NCBI RefSeq assembly: GCF_024331145.1
Contig: NZ_JANDJO010000001.1
Span: 186,001 to 250,000 of the forward strand
Direction of reading: 5' to 3'
Length of the DNA: 64,000 nt
Origin: Shimia sp. CNT1-13L.2
GTDB lineage: Bacteria; Pseudomonadota; Alphaproteobacteria; Rhodobacterales; Rhodobacteraceae
The notes under the pieces are model-generated. The model was not told the DNA's origin. It saw only the letters and a list, made by a program, of their open reading frames with translations, and searched no databases. The position numbers and the translations under genes are program-made. Below, piece by piece: positions 33,471-42,313 of the stretch. How positions within the stretch are numbered: the stretch's first letter is position 1; each line of letters begins with the position of its first letter.

Positions 33471-34043
33471 GTGACGCTGATCCTTGGTTTCGACACCTCC
33501 GGCCCCCATTGCACGGCCGCGCTCCTGCAAGACGAGACCGTCGTCGCGCAGAAAACCGAAGACATGGCGCGCGGTCAGGCCGAACGCCTGATGCCGCTTC
33601 TCGAAGAAACCCTTGCCGAAGCGGGCTTTGAATGGGCAGACCTCACCGCAATCGGCGTCGGCGTCGGCCCCGGCAATTTCACCGGCATCCGTATTTCCGT
33701 CTCGGCGGCACGCGGACTGGCGCTGGCCCTGAACATCCCCGCCGTGGGCGTCTCCACTTTCGACGCAACATCGTTTGGCCAGCCGGATCCGCACGTCCCC
33801 ACCGTCCCTGCCCCGCGCGATCAGGTCTATGCCATCCTCCCCGATGCCGCCCCGGCCCTGCTTCAGACGCTTGAGACCGACCTACCCGTCCTCATGCCCC
33901 CCGCACCAGCACTGCTTGCCGAGAATATCGCCCGCGTCGCCCTCCTGCGCCACGCAGAGACCCCGACCCGTCCGGCCCCGCTTTACATCAAGGCCGCCGA
34001 TGCCGCCCCGCCGCGCGATCCGGCGCCAACCATCCTGCCATGA
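33471..34043 (+). CDS. tsaB: tRNA threonylcarbamoyladenosine biosynthesis protein TsaB
   Basis: Protein of 190 residues of the ASKHA fold that partners TsaD and TsaE in making t6A37 on ANN-decoding tRNAs. LGFDTSGPHCTAAL and VGPGNFTGIRISVSAARGLALAL are signature segments. GTG start at 33471. It overlaps rimI by ATGA; tsaB-rimI is a widespread pair. The C-terminal half is short, as in many alphaproteobacterial TsaB proteins. Confidence 0.95.
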   Translation: MTLILGFDTSGPHCTAALLQDETVVAQKTEDMARGQAERLMPLLEETLAEAGFEWADLTAIGVGVGPGNFTGIRISVSAARGLALALNIPAVGVSTFDATSFGQPDPHVPTVPAPRDQVYAILPDAAPALLQTLETDLPVLMPPAPALLAENIARVALLRHAETPTRPAPLYIKAADAAPPRDPAPTILP

Positions 34044-34453
34044 CCCCGGCCCAGCTCGCAGCCCTGCATGCTGCCGCCTTCACACAGTCGCGCCCCTGGT
34101 CAGAACAGGAATTCGCCGATCTCCTGGCCTCGCCCTTCTGCTTTGTGGTCGGTGACACAACCGGATTTGCTCTGGGCCGCGTGATCGCGGGCGAAGCCGA
34201 ACTCCTTACCATCGCCACCCACCCCGACGTCCGCCGTCAGGGCCGCGGCCGCCACTGGCTCACTGCCTTCGAAACCCAGGCCCAAACCCTCGCTGCCACC
34301 GAAGCCTTTCTCGAAGTGGCCGCTGACAATGCGCCGGCCATCGCGCTCTACCAATCCGCAGGTTACGAGGATCGCGCGATCCGCAGCGGCTACTACCAGC
34401 GCCCCGACGGCAGCCGGATCGACGCGCGCGTCATGGGCAAGCGGCTTCCCTAG
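34040..34453 (+). CDS. rimI: Ribosomal protein S18-alanine N-acetyltransferase-type GNAT
   Basis: GNAT acetyltransferase of 137 residues with the acetyl-CoA loop RRQGRGRHWLT and the late LYQSAGYEDRAIRSGYY motif of RimI. RimI acetylates the N-terminal alanine of ribosomal protein S18. The assignment is helped by its ATGA coupling to tsaB, the usual partner. A broader GNAT role cannot be excluded. Confidence 0.87.
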   Translation: MTPAQLAALHAAAFTQSRPWSEQEFADLLASPFCFVVGDTTGFALGRVIAGEAELLTIATHPDVRRQGRGRHWLTAFETQAQTLAATEAFLEVAADNAPAIALYQSAGYEDRAIRSGYYQRPDGSRIDARVMGKRLP

Positions 34454-34613
34454 CGTCATCCATCAAATGTTGCTGAATCTTGTCCAAATGGTCGAATCCG
34501 CCTTGACCACCCCGCATCCCTGCGGCCTTACTGGCATGTGATCTGACAGGATCAGTCCAATTCGAAAGGCTGGCAACGCAATGACCAGCCACTTCAACGT
34601 TTGGGAGAGACAC

Positions 34614-35609
34614 ATGACCCTAATGCACAAATTCATCGGCGCCGCTGCTGCTATGGCGCTGACTGCTGGCGCCGCAATGGCCGAACCGGCGGTGATTTTC
34701 GACCTCGGCGGCAAATTCGACAAATCCTTCAACGAAGCGGGCTTCAACGGCGCCGAGCGTTGGGCGAATGAAACCGGTGGCAAATACCTAGAGATCGAGC
34801 TTCAGTCCGAAGCCCAGCGCGAACAGGCCCTGCGCCGTTTCGCCGAGGCAGGCGCCAACCCGATCGTGACCATGGGCTTTGCCATGACCACCCCGATCGA
34901 GGAAGTCGCTCCCGATTACCCGGACACCAAGTTCGTGAACATCGACGGCTGGGCCAACCTGCCCAACGTTCAGACCATCTCCTTTGCCGAGCATGAAGGC
35001 TCGTTCCTGGCTGGCGTCATGGCCGCCAAGGCTTCCAAGTCGGGCACCGTCGGCTTTATCGGCGGCATGGACATCCCGCTGATCCGCAAATTCGCCTGCG
35101 GCTATGCCCAGGGCGTGAAATCGGTCAACCCTGACGCCACCATCGTTGCCAACATGACCGGCACCACCCCAGCGGCATGGAACGACCCGGTTAAAGGCTC
35201 GGAACTGACCAAGGCGCAGATCGCACAGGGCGCTGACGTGGTTTACGCTGCAGCAGGCGGCACCGGCGTTGGTGTTCTGCAAACCGCAGCCGACGAAGGC
35301 ATCCTGTCGATCGGCGTGGACAGCAACCAGAACCACCTGCACCCGGGCAAAGTCCTGACTTCGATGCTCAAGCGCGTTGACGTCGCGGTTTACAACGCCC
35401 TCAAGGACGGCGCAGACCTCGCTCCCGGCTTCCAGAACTTGAACCTCGCGGCCCAGGGCGTTGGCGTTGCAATGGACGACAACAACGCACCTCTGGTCAC
35501 CGCTGACATGACCAAGGCCGTCGACATGGCGACCGCAGGCATCATCAGCGGCGAGATCAAGGTCGAGAACTACGCAGACAACGAAAGCTGCTCGGTTCTC
35601 CAGTTCTGA
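34614..35609 (+). CDS. BMP-family ABC transporter substrate-binding protein
   Basis: Periplasmic binding protein of 331 residues of the basic membrane protein (BMP/PnrA/Med) family that binds purine nucleosides for import. A signal peptide is obvious (HKFIGAAAAMALTAGAAMA). Family segments include FDLGGKFDKSFNEAGFNGAE, ISFAEHEGSFLAGVMAAK and VGFIGGMDIPLIRKFACGY. Start 34614 is chosen for GGGAGAG just upstream; an earlier in-frame ATG at 34581 would bury the signal peptide. It heads the operon with an NTF2-like gene, an ATPase and two permeases. A hairpin directly after the gene probably raises its mRNA level above that of the membrane components. Confidence 0.95.
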   Translation: MTLMHKFIGAAAAMALTAGAAMAEPAVIFDLGGKFDKSFNEAGFNGAERWANETGGKYLEIELQSEAQREQALRRFAEAGANPIVTMGFAMTTPIEEVAPDYPDTKFVNIDGWANLPNVQTISFAEHEGSFLAGVMAAKASKSGTVGFIGGMDIPLIRKFACGYAQGVKSVNPDATIVANMTGTTPAAWNDPVKGSELTKAQIAQGADVVYAAAGGTGVGVLQTAADEGILSIGVDSNQNHLHPGKVLTSMLKRVDVAVYNALKDGADLAPGFQNLNLAAQGVGVAMDDNNAPLVTADMTKAVDMATAGIISGEIKVENYADNESCSVLQF

Positions 35610-35633
35610 TCAGCCTGATGAGTTGAAATACCG

Positions 35634-35657
35634 TGGGCGGCCTCATCGGGCCGCCCA
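35634..35657 (+). terminator. Stem-loop after BMP binding-protein gene
   Basis: TGGGCGGCC (35634-35642) pairs perfectly with GGCCGCCCA (35649-35657) around TCATCG. No U-tract follows, and the next gene in the same direction belongs to the same system. Best read as an attenuating or mRNA-stabilising stem-loop that favours binding-protein expression. Confidence 0.6.
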
Positions 35658-35705
35658 TTCGGTCAAAAGGGTTCATCGCCCTCGCGACCCCGCGAAAGGA
35701 CACAG

Positions 35706-36062
35706 ATGTCAGACGCGATTGCCAGTTTCTTTTCCGCCTGGGGCCTGACAGATGCAGACGCCCGCGCGGCGGCCCTCGGCCAAAGCCTATCCCCCGACAT
35801 CCACTACCTCGACCCGCGCACGCCCGAGCCGATCACTTCCCTCGCGGCACTGGTTGACTATGTCGGCATGTATACGCAATACGCCCCCGGCGCGACCGCT
35901 GCGGTCGTGTCCCAAAGCACAACCCAAGGCCATCACCGCGCCACCGTCGAATTCCGCATGGCGGACGGCACCGTGCAGCTTGGCCAGTACTTCATCGAAT
36001 GCGATGCCGAAGACCGCCCCGCGCGCCTGATCGGCTTCGTCGGTTTGGGAGAGCCCGAATGA
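35706..36062 (+). CDS. NTF2-like/SnoaL-like small protein in BMP operon
   Basis: Protein of 118 residues with an NTF2/SnoaL-type pattern: a helical start (SDAIASFFSAWGLTD), DIHYLDPRTPEPITSLAALVDYV and alternating strands to the C terminus. No catalytic assignment is possible. It is embedded in the nucleoside ABC operon between binding protein and ATPase and overlaps the ATPase start by ATGA, so it is coexpressed with the importer. It may act on an imported nucleoside or its breakdown product (inference). No signal peptide. Confidence 0.75.
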   Translation: MSDAIASFFSAWGLTDADARAAALGQSLSPDIHYLDPRTPEPITSLAALVDYVGMYTQYAPGATAAVVSQSTTQGHHRATVEFRMADGTVQLGQYFIECDAEDRPARLIGFVGLGEPE

Positions 36063-37588
36063 CAGCACCCGCCATCGAACTGAAAGGCATCTCCAAGGCC
36101 TTCGGCCCGGTTCAGGCCAATAAGGACATCTCGATTTCCGTCATGCCCGGTACCATCCACGGTATCATCGGCGAAAACGGCGCCGGGAAATCCACTTTGA
36201 TGTCAATCCTTTACGGCTTCTACAAGGCCGACAAGGGCGAGATCTTCATCAAGGGCCAGAAAACCCAGATCCCCGATTCACAGGCTGCCATCGCCGCCGG
36301 GATTGGCATGGTCTTTCAGCATTTCAAGCTGGTCGAGAACTTCACGGTTCTGGAAAACATCATCCTCGGTGCCGAAGACGGCGGCCTCTTGCGCCCCTCT
36401 CTTGCCAAGGCCCGCAAGGAACTGGCCCATCTCGCCAAGGAATACGAGCTGAACGTCGATCCAGACGCGATGATCGAAAACCTCTCGGTCGGTCACCAGC
36501 AGCGGGTTGAAATCCTCAAGGCGCTCTACCGTCAGGCAGATATCCTGATCCTCGACGAACCCACCGGCGTGCTGACCCCGGCCGAGGCGGACCAGCTGTT
36601 CCGCATCCTCGACCGCCTGCGCGAAGAGGGCAAAACCATCATCCTCATCACCCACAAGCTGCGCGAGATCATGGATATCACCGATTCCGTCTCGGTCATG
36701 CGCCGCGGCCAGATGACGGACACCGTAAAAACCTCGGAAACCAGCCCGGAACACCTGGCCGAGCTGATGGTGGGCCGCAAGGTCCTGCTGCGCGTTGACA
36801 AGAAACCCGCCACCCCCGGCGACACCGTTCTAGAGGTCAGGAACCTCCGCGTCACCGATGACAAGGGCGTCGAACGCGTCAAGGGCATCGACCTCACCGT
36901 GCGGCGCGGCGAAATCCTCGGCATTGCCGGGGTTGCCGGCAACGGCCAGTCGGAACTGCTCGAGGTGCTGGGCGGCTACATGAACGCCACCGGCGACATT
37001 ACCATGAACGGCGCCACCCTGCCGCTCATCGGCAAGGGCGCGCACGGCAAATCCCGCCGCGCCGCCGGCATCGCGCATGTCCCTGAAGACCGCCAGCGCG
37101 AAGGCCTGATCATGGAATACGCGGCCTGGGAAAACTCGGTCTTTGGCTACCACCATGACCCGGCCTACCAAAACGGCCTCCTGATGGACAACGCCGGCAT
37201 CCTCGCCAAGGCGCAGGAACAGATGGACCGTTTCGACGTCCGTCCGCCCCACCCGCGCCTTGCCGCCAAGAACTTTTCCGGCGGCAACCAGCAGAAGATC
37301 GTCGTGGCCCGCGAAATCGAACGCAACCCCGACCTTCTTCTGATCGGGCAACCCACCCGCGGCGTCGACATCGGCGCGATCGAGTTCATCCACCAGCAGA
37401 TCGTCAACCTGCGCGATCAGGGCAAGGCCATCCTCCTTGTCTCGGTCGAACTCGACGAGATCATGTCGCTCAGCGATCGCATCGCGGTGATGTTCGACGG
37501 CCAGATCATGGGCGAACGCGATCCCGCACAAACAGATGAAAAAGAACTCGGCCTCCTGATGGCCGGCATGAACGGAGAGGCCGCATAA
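36059..37588 (+). CDS. BMP-type nucleoside ABC transporter ATP-binding protein
   Basis: Tandem ATPase of 509 residues, two ABC cassettes as in RbsA-like importers. The first has Walker [10 protein letters not shown], signature [12 protein letters not shown] and Walker [12 protein letters not shown]. The second has a degenerate Walker A ([12 protein letters not shown]) and the signature [14 protein letters not shown]. The asymmetry is normal for this group. Start 36059 overlaps the NTF2-like stop by ATGA, and the end overlaps the first permease gene by one base (TAATG). Confidence 0.95.
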   Translation: MTAPAIELKGISKAFGPVQANKDISISVMPGTIHGIIGENGAGKSTLMSILYGFYKADKGEIFIKGQKTQIPDSQAAIAAGIGMVFQHFKLVENFTVLENIILGAEDGGLLRPSLAKARKELAHLAKEYELNVDPDAMIENLSVGHQQRVEILKALYRQADILILDEPTGVLTPAEADQLFRILDRLREEGKTIILITHKLREIMDITDSVSVMRRGQMTDTVKTSETSPEHLAELMVGRKVLLRVDKKPATPGDTVLEVRNLRVTDDKGVERVKGIDLTVRRGEILGIAGVAGNGQSELLEVLGGYMNATGDITMNGATLPLIGKGAHGKSRRAAGIAHVPEDRQREGLIMEYAAWENSVFGYHHDPAYQNGLLMDNAGILAKAQEQMDRFDVRPPHPRLAAKNFSGGNQQKIVVAREIERNPDLLLIGQPTRGVDIGAIEFIHQQIVNLRDQGKAILLVSVELDEIMSLSDRIAVMFDGQIMGERDPAQTDEKELGLLMAGMNGEAA

Positions 37589-38682
37589 TGGAAAAGATGC
37601 CTCATTGGGCGGATATCGTCCTGATCCCCCTGATTTCGCTGGTCCTGTCGGCCCTCCTTTCGGCCCTCGTGATCCTTGCGATCGGGGAAAACCCCTGGAC
37701 CGCCTTCAAGCTGATGGTTGACGGCGCGCTGATGCGCTCGTCCGGTTGGGGTTATACGCTCTACTATGCCACCAACTTCATCTTCACCGGCCTTGCCGTC
37801 TCGGTCGCCTTCCACGCCCGCATGTTCAACATCGGCGGCGAAGGCCAGGCCATGCTCGGCGGCCTCGGTGTTGCGCTGGCCTGTCTCTACATCCCCTGGC
37901 CGCATTGGTCGCTGGCCATCCTCGGTGCCAGCGCGGGTGCCGCCATCTTCGGTGCCTTCTGGGCGCTGATCCCGGCCTACCTGCAGGCCAAACGCGGCAG
38001 CCACGTGGTGATCACCACCATCATGTTCAACTTCATCGCTGCTGCCCTGCTGAACTATGTGCTGGTCAGCCTCCTGCGTCCACGCGGCTCGATGGACCCG
38101 GCCAGCGCCAAGTTCCCCGAGGCCACCCACCTGCCCACATTCCGCGACATGTTCTCGACCGCCGATAACATCCTGTTCCGCGGTGCCCCGGCCAACGTGT
38201 CCTTCTTCATCGCCCTCGCGGCCTGTGTCCTCGTCTGGTTCCTGATCTGGCGCACCAAGCTCGGCTATGAAATCCGCGCCTTCGGCCATTCCGAAAGTGG
38301 TGCGAAATACGCCGGTATCTCGCCCGTCCGCATCACCGTGATATCGATGCTGATCTCCGGCGCACTGGCGGGCATGATGGCCATCAACACCACGATGGGC
38401 GAAAGCGAACGCCTTGTGCTGAACTTCACCGAAGGGGCCGGTTTCATCGGGATCGCCGTTGCCCTCATGGGCCGCAGCCACCCCTTCGGCGTCTTCCTTG
38501 CCGCAATCCTGTTCGGCTTCCTCTACCAGGGCGGTGCGGAACTCGCCCTCTGGACAGACATCCCGCGCGAACTGATCGTGGTGATCCAGGCGCTAGTGAT
38601 CCTCTTCACCGGAGCCCTCGACAACATGGTGCGCATGCCGCTTGAAAAAATGTTCCTCGCTCTGCGCAAGGGAGACGCATGA
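37588..38682 (+). CDS. BMP-type nucleoside ABC transporter permease 1
   Basis: Inner-membrane permease of 364 residues with about nine hydrophobic segments. FNIGGEGQAMLGGLGVALA and the loop GYEIRAFGHSESGAKYAGIS are diagnostic of the NupB/YufP-type permeases paired with BMP binding proteins. Forms a heterodimer with the next permease. Coupled to both neighbours by stop/start overlaps (TAATG and ATGA). Confidence 0.94.
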   Translation: MEKMPHWADIVLIPLISLVLSALLSALVILAIGENPWTAFKLMVDGALMRSSGWGYTLYYATNFIFTGLAVSVAFHARMFNIGGEGQAMLGGLGVALACLYIPWPHWSLAILGASAGAAIFGAFWALIPAYLQAKRGSHVVITTIMFNFIAAALLNYVLVSLLRPRGSMDPASAKFPEATHLPTFRDMFSTADNILFRGAPANVSFFIALAACVLVWFLIWRTKLGYEIRAFGHSESGAKYAGISPVRITVISMLISGALAGMMAINTTMGESERLVLNFTEGAGFIGIAVALMGRSHPFGVFLAAILFGFLYQGGAELALWTDIPRELIVVIQALVILFTGALDNMVRMPLEKMFLALRKGDA

Positions 38683-39650
38683 TGGATTTCCTCAGCCTCG
38701 TTCAACTGCTCGACACCACCGTTCGTCTCGCAACGCCGCTCCTTCTGGCCTGCCTTGCCGGTCTCTATTCGGAACGCGCGGGCATCTTCGACATCGGCCT
38801 TGAGGGCAAGATGCTGGCAGCGGCCTTCTTCTCTGCCGCCTTTGCCTATACCACCGGCTCGGTCTGGCTTGGCCTGCTCGCGGGTGTCGGTGTCTCGCTG
38901 CTTCTGTCGGGCATCCACGGCCTCGCCTCTATCACCTTCCGTGGCAACCAGCTGATCTCGGGTCTTGCCATCACCATGCTGGCCAGCGGCATGACCGTGC
39001 TGATCGCGCAGGACTGGTTCAAACAGGGCGGCCGCACGCCGCAACTCGAAGGGGCGGCGCGGTTCGAACCGATCACCCTACCGTTTGCCGAAGCCCTCAA
39101 GGACGTGCCGATCCTCGGCCCGGTCTATCAGGAACTGATCTCGGGCCATCCGATCCTTGTCTATATCGCCTTTGCGCTGGTCCCGCTGACATGGTGGGTT
39201 CTGTACCGCACCCGTTTCGGCCTGCGCCTGCGTGCGGTTGGTGAAAACCCGGCCTCGGTCGATACCGCCGGTGTCTCGGTGGTTGGCCTGCGCTTTGCCG
39301 CCGTGATGATCTGCGGCGTGCTCTGCGGCCTCGCAGGGGCCTACCTTGCCACCGCCCTGCAGGCTGGCTTCGTAAAAGACATGACCGCAGGCCGTGGCTA
39401 TATCGCGCTTGCCGCGCTGATCTTTGCCAAATGGCGCCCATGGTACGCGCTCTGGGCAACCCTTCTGTTCGGCCTTTTCCAGGCGCTCGAACTGCGTCCC
39501 GACCTGATCGAAACCGTGATCGGCATCAAGGTACAGGGCCAGTTGCTGGGTGCATTGCCCTACATCCTGACCGTAGTGATTCTCGCAGGCTTTGTCGGCA
39601 AGGCCATCCCGCCACGTGCCGGAGGCGAGCCCTACGTCAAGGAACGCTAG
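38679..39650 (+). CDS. BMP-type nucleoside ABC transporter permease 2
   Basis: Second inner-membrane permease, 323 residues, with FDIGLEGKMLAAAFFSAAFAY and the cytoplasmic coupling loop FGLRLRAVGENPASVDTAGVS. This is the NupC/YufQ-type half. Overlaps permease 1 by ATGA. Last gene of the importer operon. No deoD or nucleoside hydrolase follows directly, although deoD occurs 14.6 kb further on. Confidence 0.94.
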   Translation: MMDFLSLVQLLDTTVRLATPLLLACLAGLYSERAGIFDIGLEGKMLAAAFFSAAFAYTTGSVWLGLLAGVGVSLLLSGIHGLASITFRGNQLISGLAITMLASGMTVLIAQDWFKQGGRTPQLEGAARFEPITLPFAEALKDVPILGPVYQELISGHPILVYIAFALVPLTWWVLYRTRFGLRLRAVGENPASVDTAGVSVVGLRFAAVMICGVLCGLAGAYLATALQAGFVKDMTAGRGYIALAALIFAKWRPWYALWATLLFGLFQALELRPDLIETVIGIKVQGQLLGALPYILTVVILAGFVGKAIPPRAGGEPYVKER

Positions 39651-39799
39651 GCCAACGGCTCTCATGGTGATCCGGCTGGCCCTGAATGGGGCCAGCCAAG
39701 CAAACCCATAAGTCCAATCGGCAACTAATCATCAAGCCTGTCGACCTTTTGACCGGCACATGTGTTGCATTCTTTTCCACGGTAACGCTAACTGGTTTC

Positions 39800-40717
39800 A
39801 TGCAGATCTACCTCCCCATCGCCGAAGTCTCCGTGAACGCTTTCCTGCTGCTCGGATTGGGCGGAATCGTGGGCATTCTGTCCGGCATGTTCGGTGTGGG
39901 CGGCGGCTTCCTGATGACGCCGCTGTTGTTCTTCATCGGCATTCCACCGGCAGTGGCCGTTGCCACCGAAGCCAACCAGATCGTGGCCTCGTCCTTCTCG
40001 GGGGTTCTCGCCCACCTGAAACGACGAACCGTCGACTTAAAGATGGGATGTGTCCTGCTTGTCGGCGGCCTTGCCGGGGCGGGCCTCGGCGTGTTCATCT
40101 TCAACTATCTCAAGTCGCTCGGTCAGGTCGATCTGCTGGTCAAGCTTTGCTACGTGATCTTCCTCGGCATCATCGGCGGCCTGATGTTCATCGAAAGCCT
40201 GAACGCGATCCGCAAGTCGCGCGGCAACTCCGCACCGCCGCAACGCAAGAAACACAACTGGATTCATGGTCTGCCCTTCAAGATGCGCTTCCGTGTCTCG
40301 GGTCTCTACATCTCGGTCATCCCGCCGCTTCTGGTGGGCCTCTGCGTGGGGATCCTCGCCGCCATCATGGGCGTGGGCGGCGGCTTCATCATGGTCCCCG
40401 CGATGATCTACCTGCTGGGCATGCCCACCAAGGTCGTGGTGGGCACTTCGCTGTTCCAGATCATCTTTGTTACCGCCTTCACCACCCTTCTGCACGCCAC
40501 CACCAACTATACCGTAGACATGGCTTTGGCAGTGCTTCTCCTGGTCGGTGGCGTCATCGGCGCACAGATCGGCACCCGCATCGGCACCCGTCTCAAGGCG
40601 GAACAACTGCGCATCCTTCTGGCCGCCCTCGTCCTCGCCGTCTGTGGCAAACTGGCCTTTGATCTTCTCGTCATGCCGAACGAACTCTACTCGCTCGGCG
40701 CAGTGGGAGGACACTAG
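39800..40717 (+). CDS. TauE/SafE family sulfite/anion exporter
   Basis: Membrane protein of 305 residues with two repeats of the TauE/SafE motif: GGIVGILSGMFGVGGGFLMTPLL and GILAAIMGVGGGFIMVPAMI (first eighteen to twenty residues of each helix pair). The family is linked to export of sulfite, sulfoacetate or similar anions. Start ATG 39800 gives the usual N terminus (MQIYLPIAEVSVNAF); an open extension of 38 residues upstream is unlikely. One base separates its stop from the start of a TIGR02186 gene, a recurring pair in Rhodobacterales. Confidence 0.9.
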   Translation: MQIYLPIAEVSVNAFLLLGLGGIVGILSGMFGVGGGFLMTPLLFFIGIPPAVAVATEANQIVASSFSGVLAHLKRRTVDLKMGCVLLVGGLAGAGLGVFIFNYLKSLGQVDLLVKLCYVIFLGIIGGLMFIESLNAIRKSRGNSAPPQRKKHNWIHGLPFKMRFRVSGLYISVIPPLLVGLCVGILAAIMGVGGGFIMVPAMIYLLGMPTKVVVGTSLFQIIFVTAFTTLLHATTNYTVDMALAVLLLVGGVIGAQIGTRIGTRLKAEQLRILLAALVLAVCGKLAFDLLVMPNELYSLGAVGGH

Positions 40718-40718
40718 G

Positions 40719-41489
40719 ATGCTCCGCTGTCTTGCCGCCCTCATTTTCCTGATCGCGCCCTCGGTGCTGGCCGCAGAGGAACAGGTCGTCCTCGGCATGA
40801 GCCAGAACCGTGTCGCCATCACCGCCAATTTCGATGGCTCCGAGATCCTGATCTTCGGCGCGGTGAAACGCGAAACCGCGATCCCCGAGGCCCATCCCCT
40901 TGAAGTGGTTGTTGCCGTGTCCGGGCCCAAACTTCCCGTCGTCGTGCGCCGCAAGGAAAAGCGCCTCGGCATCTGGGTCAATACCGACAGCGTCGAGGTC
41001 GACGCCGCGCCCAGCTTCTATGCCGTGGCCACCTCCGGCCCATTCAAGGAGATCGTGAAAGACATCGAGGACCTGCGCCACAAGATCTCGATCCCTCGCG
41101 CCATCCGGTCTGTCGGCGCACCGATGGATGTGAAAAACGCCCAGGAATTCTCCGAAGCCGTGGCCCGCATCCGCACCGACAACGGTCTCTACCAGGTGCT
41201 GGAAAACACCGTGGAGGTCGACCAGCAGACCCTGTTCAACACCTCGGTCAAACTGCCTGCCAACCTGACCGAGGGCGATTACCTGACGCGCATCTTCCTG
41301 ACGCGCGGGGGCGACGTCGTCTCGCAGTACGAAACCACGATCGACGTGCGCAAGGTCGGGCTGGAACGCTGGCTCTTCAACCTCTCGCGCCAGCAACCGC
41401 TGGTCTACGGTCTCCTGTCGCTGGCCATCGCCATCGCAGCCGGCTGGGGCGCCTCCGCCGCCTTCCGCTTTATCCGACAGGGCGGATAA
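40719..41489 (+). CDS. TIGR02186 family membrane-anchored periplasmic protein
   Basis: Protein of 256 residues with an N-terminal signal (LRCLAALIFLIAPSVLA) and a single C-terminal hydrophobic helix (LVYGLLSLAIAIAAGWGASA), so a periplasmic domain held in the inner membrane. The periplasmic part, beginning EEQVVLGMSQNRVAITANF, is beta-rich. GGGAGG sits before ATG 40719, one base after the TauE stop. The family has no known function; constant pairing with TauE/SafE suggests an accessory subunit of the exporter (inference). Followed by a cluster of perfect palindromes. Confidence 0.87.
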   Translation: MLRCLAALIFLIAPSVLAAEEQVVLGMSQNRVAITANFDGSEILIFGAVKRETAIPEAHPLEVVVAVSGPKLPVVVRRKEKRLGIWVNTDSVEVDAAPSFYAVATSGPFKEIVKDIEDLRHKISIPRAIRSVGAPMDVKNAQEFSEAVARIRTDNGLYQVLENTVEVDQQTLFNTSVKLPANLTEGDYLTRIFLTRGGDVVSQYETTIDVRKVGLERWLFNLSRQQPLVYGLLSLAIAIAAGWGASAAFRFIRQGG

Positions 41490-41495
41490 GTCGGC

Positions 41496-41591
41496 GGAAA
41501 GCCTTTCGAAAGGCTTTCCCTCCCCCTCAATTCAAACGCCGAAAGAACGCCTTTGCAAAGGCGTTCCGGCAGGCTTTTCGAAAAGCCTGCC
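41496..41591. repeat. Three consecutive perfect palindromes
   Basis: Three perfect palindromes occur in 96 bases between convergent genes. The first is 24 bp (41496-41519) with arm GGAAAGCCTTTC. The second is 22 bp (41545-41566) with arm GAACGCCTTTG. The third is 24 bp (41568-41591) with arm GGCAGGCTTTTC. All share a GCCTTT or GCTTTT core next to the centre. They may act as a bidirectional terminator array, and their similarity suggests one repeat type that multiplied. Confidence 0.8.
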
Positions 41592-41602
41592 CCCCGCCCT
41601 GG

Positions 41603-42313
41603 TCAGCCGCGCCCGATATAGGGCATCTTGGTCGCCATCACGGTCATGAACTGCACGTTGGCCTCTGGCGGCATGCTGGCCATATGCACCACCGAGCGCG
41701 CGGCATTCTCCACGCCCATGGTCTGCATCTCCGGCGACTTGTCCCTCAGCATCGCCACCAGCTCGCTTTCCGCATTGCCGATATCGATCTGCCCGCAGGC
41801 GATGTCAAAGTCCCGCCCATCCAGCGAGAGCGTCCGTGTCAGACCGGTGATCGCATGTTTGCTGGTGGTATAGCTCACCGAGCCGGGCCGCGGATTGTGC
41901 GCCGAAAGCGAGCCGTTGTTGATGATCCGCCCGCCCCTTGGGTCTTGTCGACGCATCTGTCCGAACGCCAGACGCGCGCAGATGAACATGCCGCGAATGT
42001 TGACATCCATCACCCGCTCGAAATCCTCCAGCGGGATCTCGTCAATCGGCCCCGCCGTGCCAAAAATCCCTGCGTTGTTGAACAGCACATCCAGCCGCCC
42101 GGCTTCGGCCACGAAGCGGGCAAACACCTCTTCCATCGCCGCCGCGTCGGTCACATCCCCCGGCAACACAACCGCGTTCTCATGGTCTCCCACTTCGCGC
42201 AGCCTGTCTTCGCGCCGGGCCACGACACCCACACGCCAGCCCGCTTTCAGGAATTCCTCGGCCGTCGCCCGCCCAATGCCCGAGCTCGCCCCGGTCACGA
42301 TCACGCTTTTCAT
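41603..42313 (-). CDS. Short-chain dehydrogenase/reductase
   Basis: Classical SDR of 236 residues. The NAD(P) loop is TGASSGIGRA, the NNAG motif is LFNNAGIFG, and the catalytic serine and YxxxK are in NGSLSAHNPRPGSVSYTTSKH. The arginines in ARREDRL after strand 2 favour NADPH. Substrate unknown. It overlaps the helicase stop by ATGA, and being coupled to a helicase gene is odd but not informative. Confidence 0.92.
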   Translation of the reverse strand: MKSVIVTGASSGIGRATAEEFLKAGWRVGVVARREDRLREVGDHENAVVLPGDVTDAAAMEEVFARFVAEAGRLDVLFNNAGIFGTAGPIDEIPLEDFERVMDVNIRGMFICARLAFGQMRRQDPRGGRIINNGSLSAHNPRPGSVSYTTSKHAITGLTRTLSLDGRDFDIACGQIDIGNAESELVAMLRDKSPEMQTMGVENAARSVVHMASMPPEANVQFMTVMATKMPYIGRG

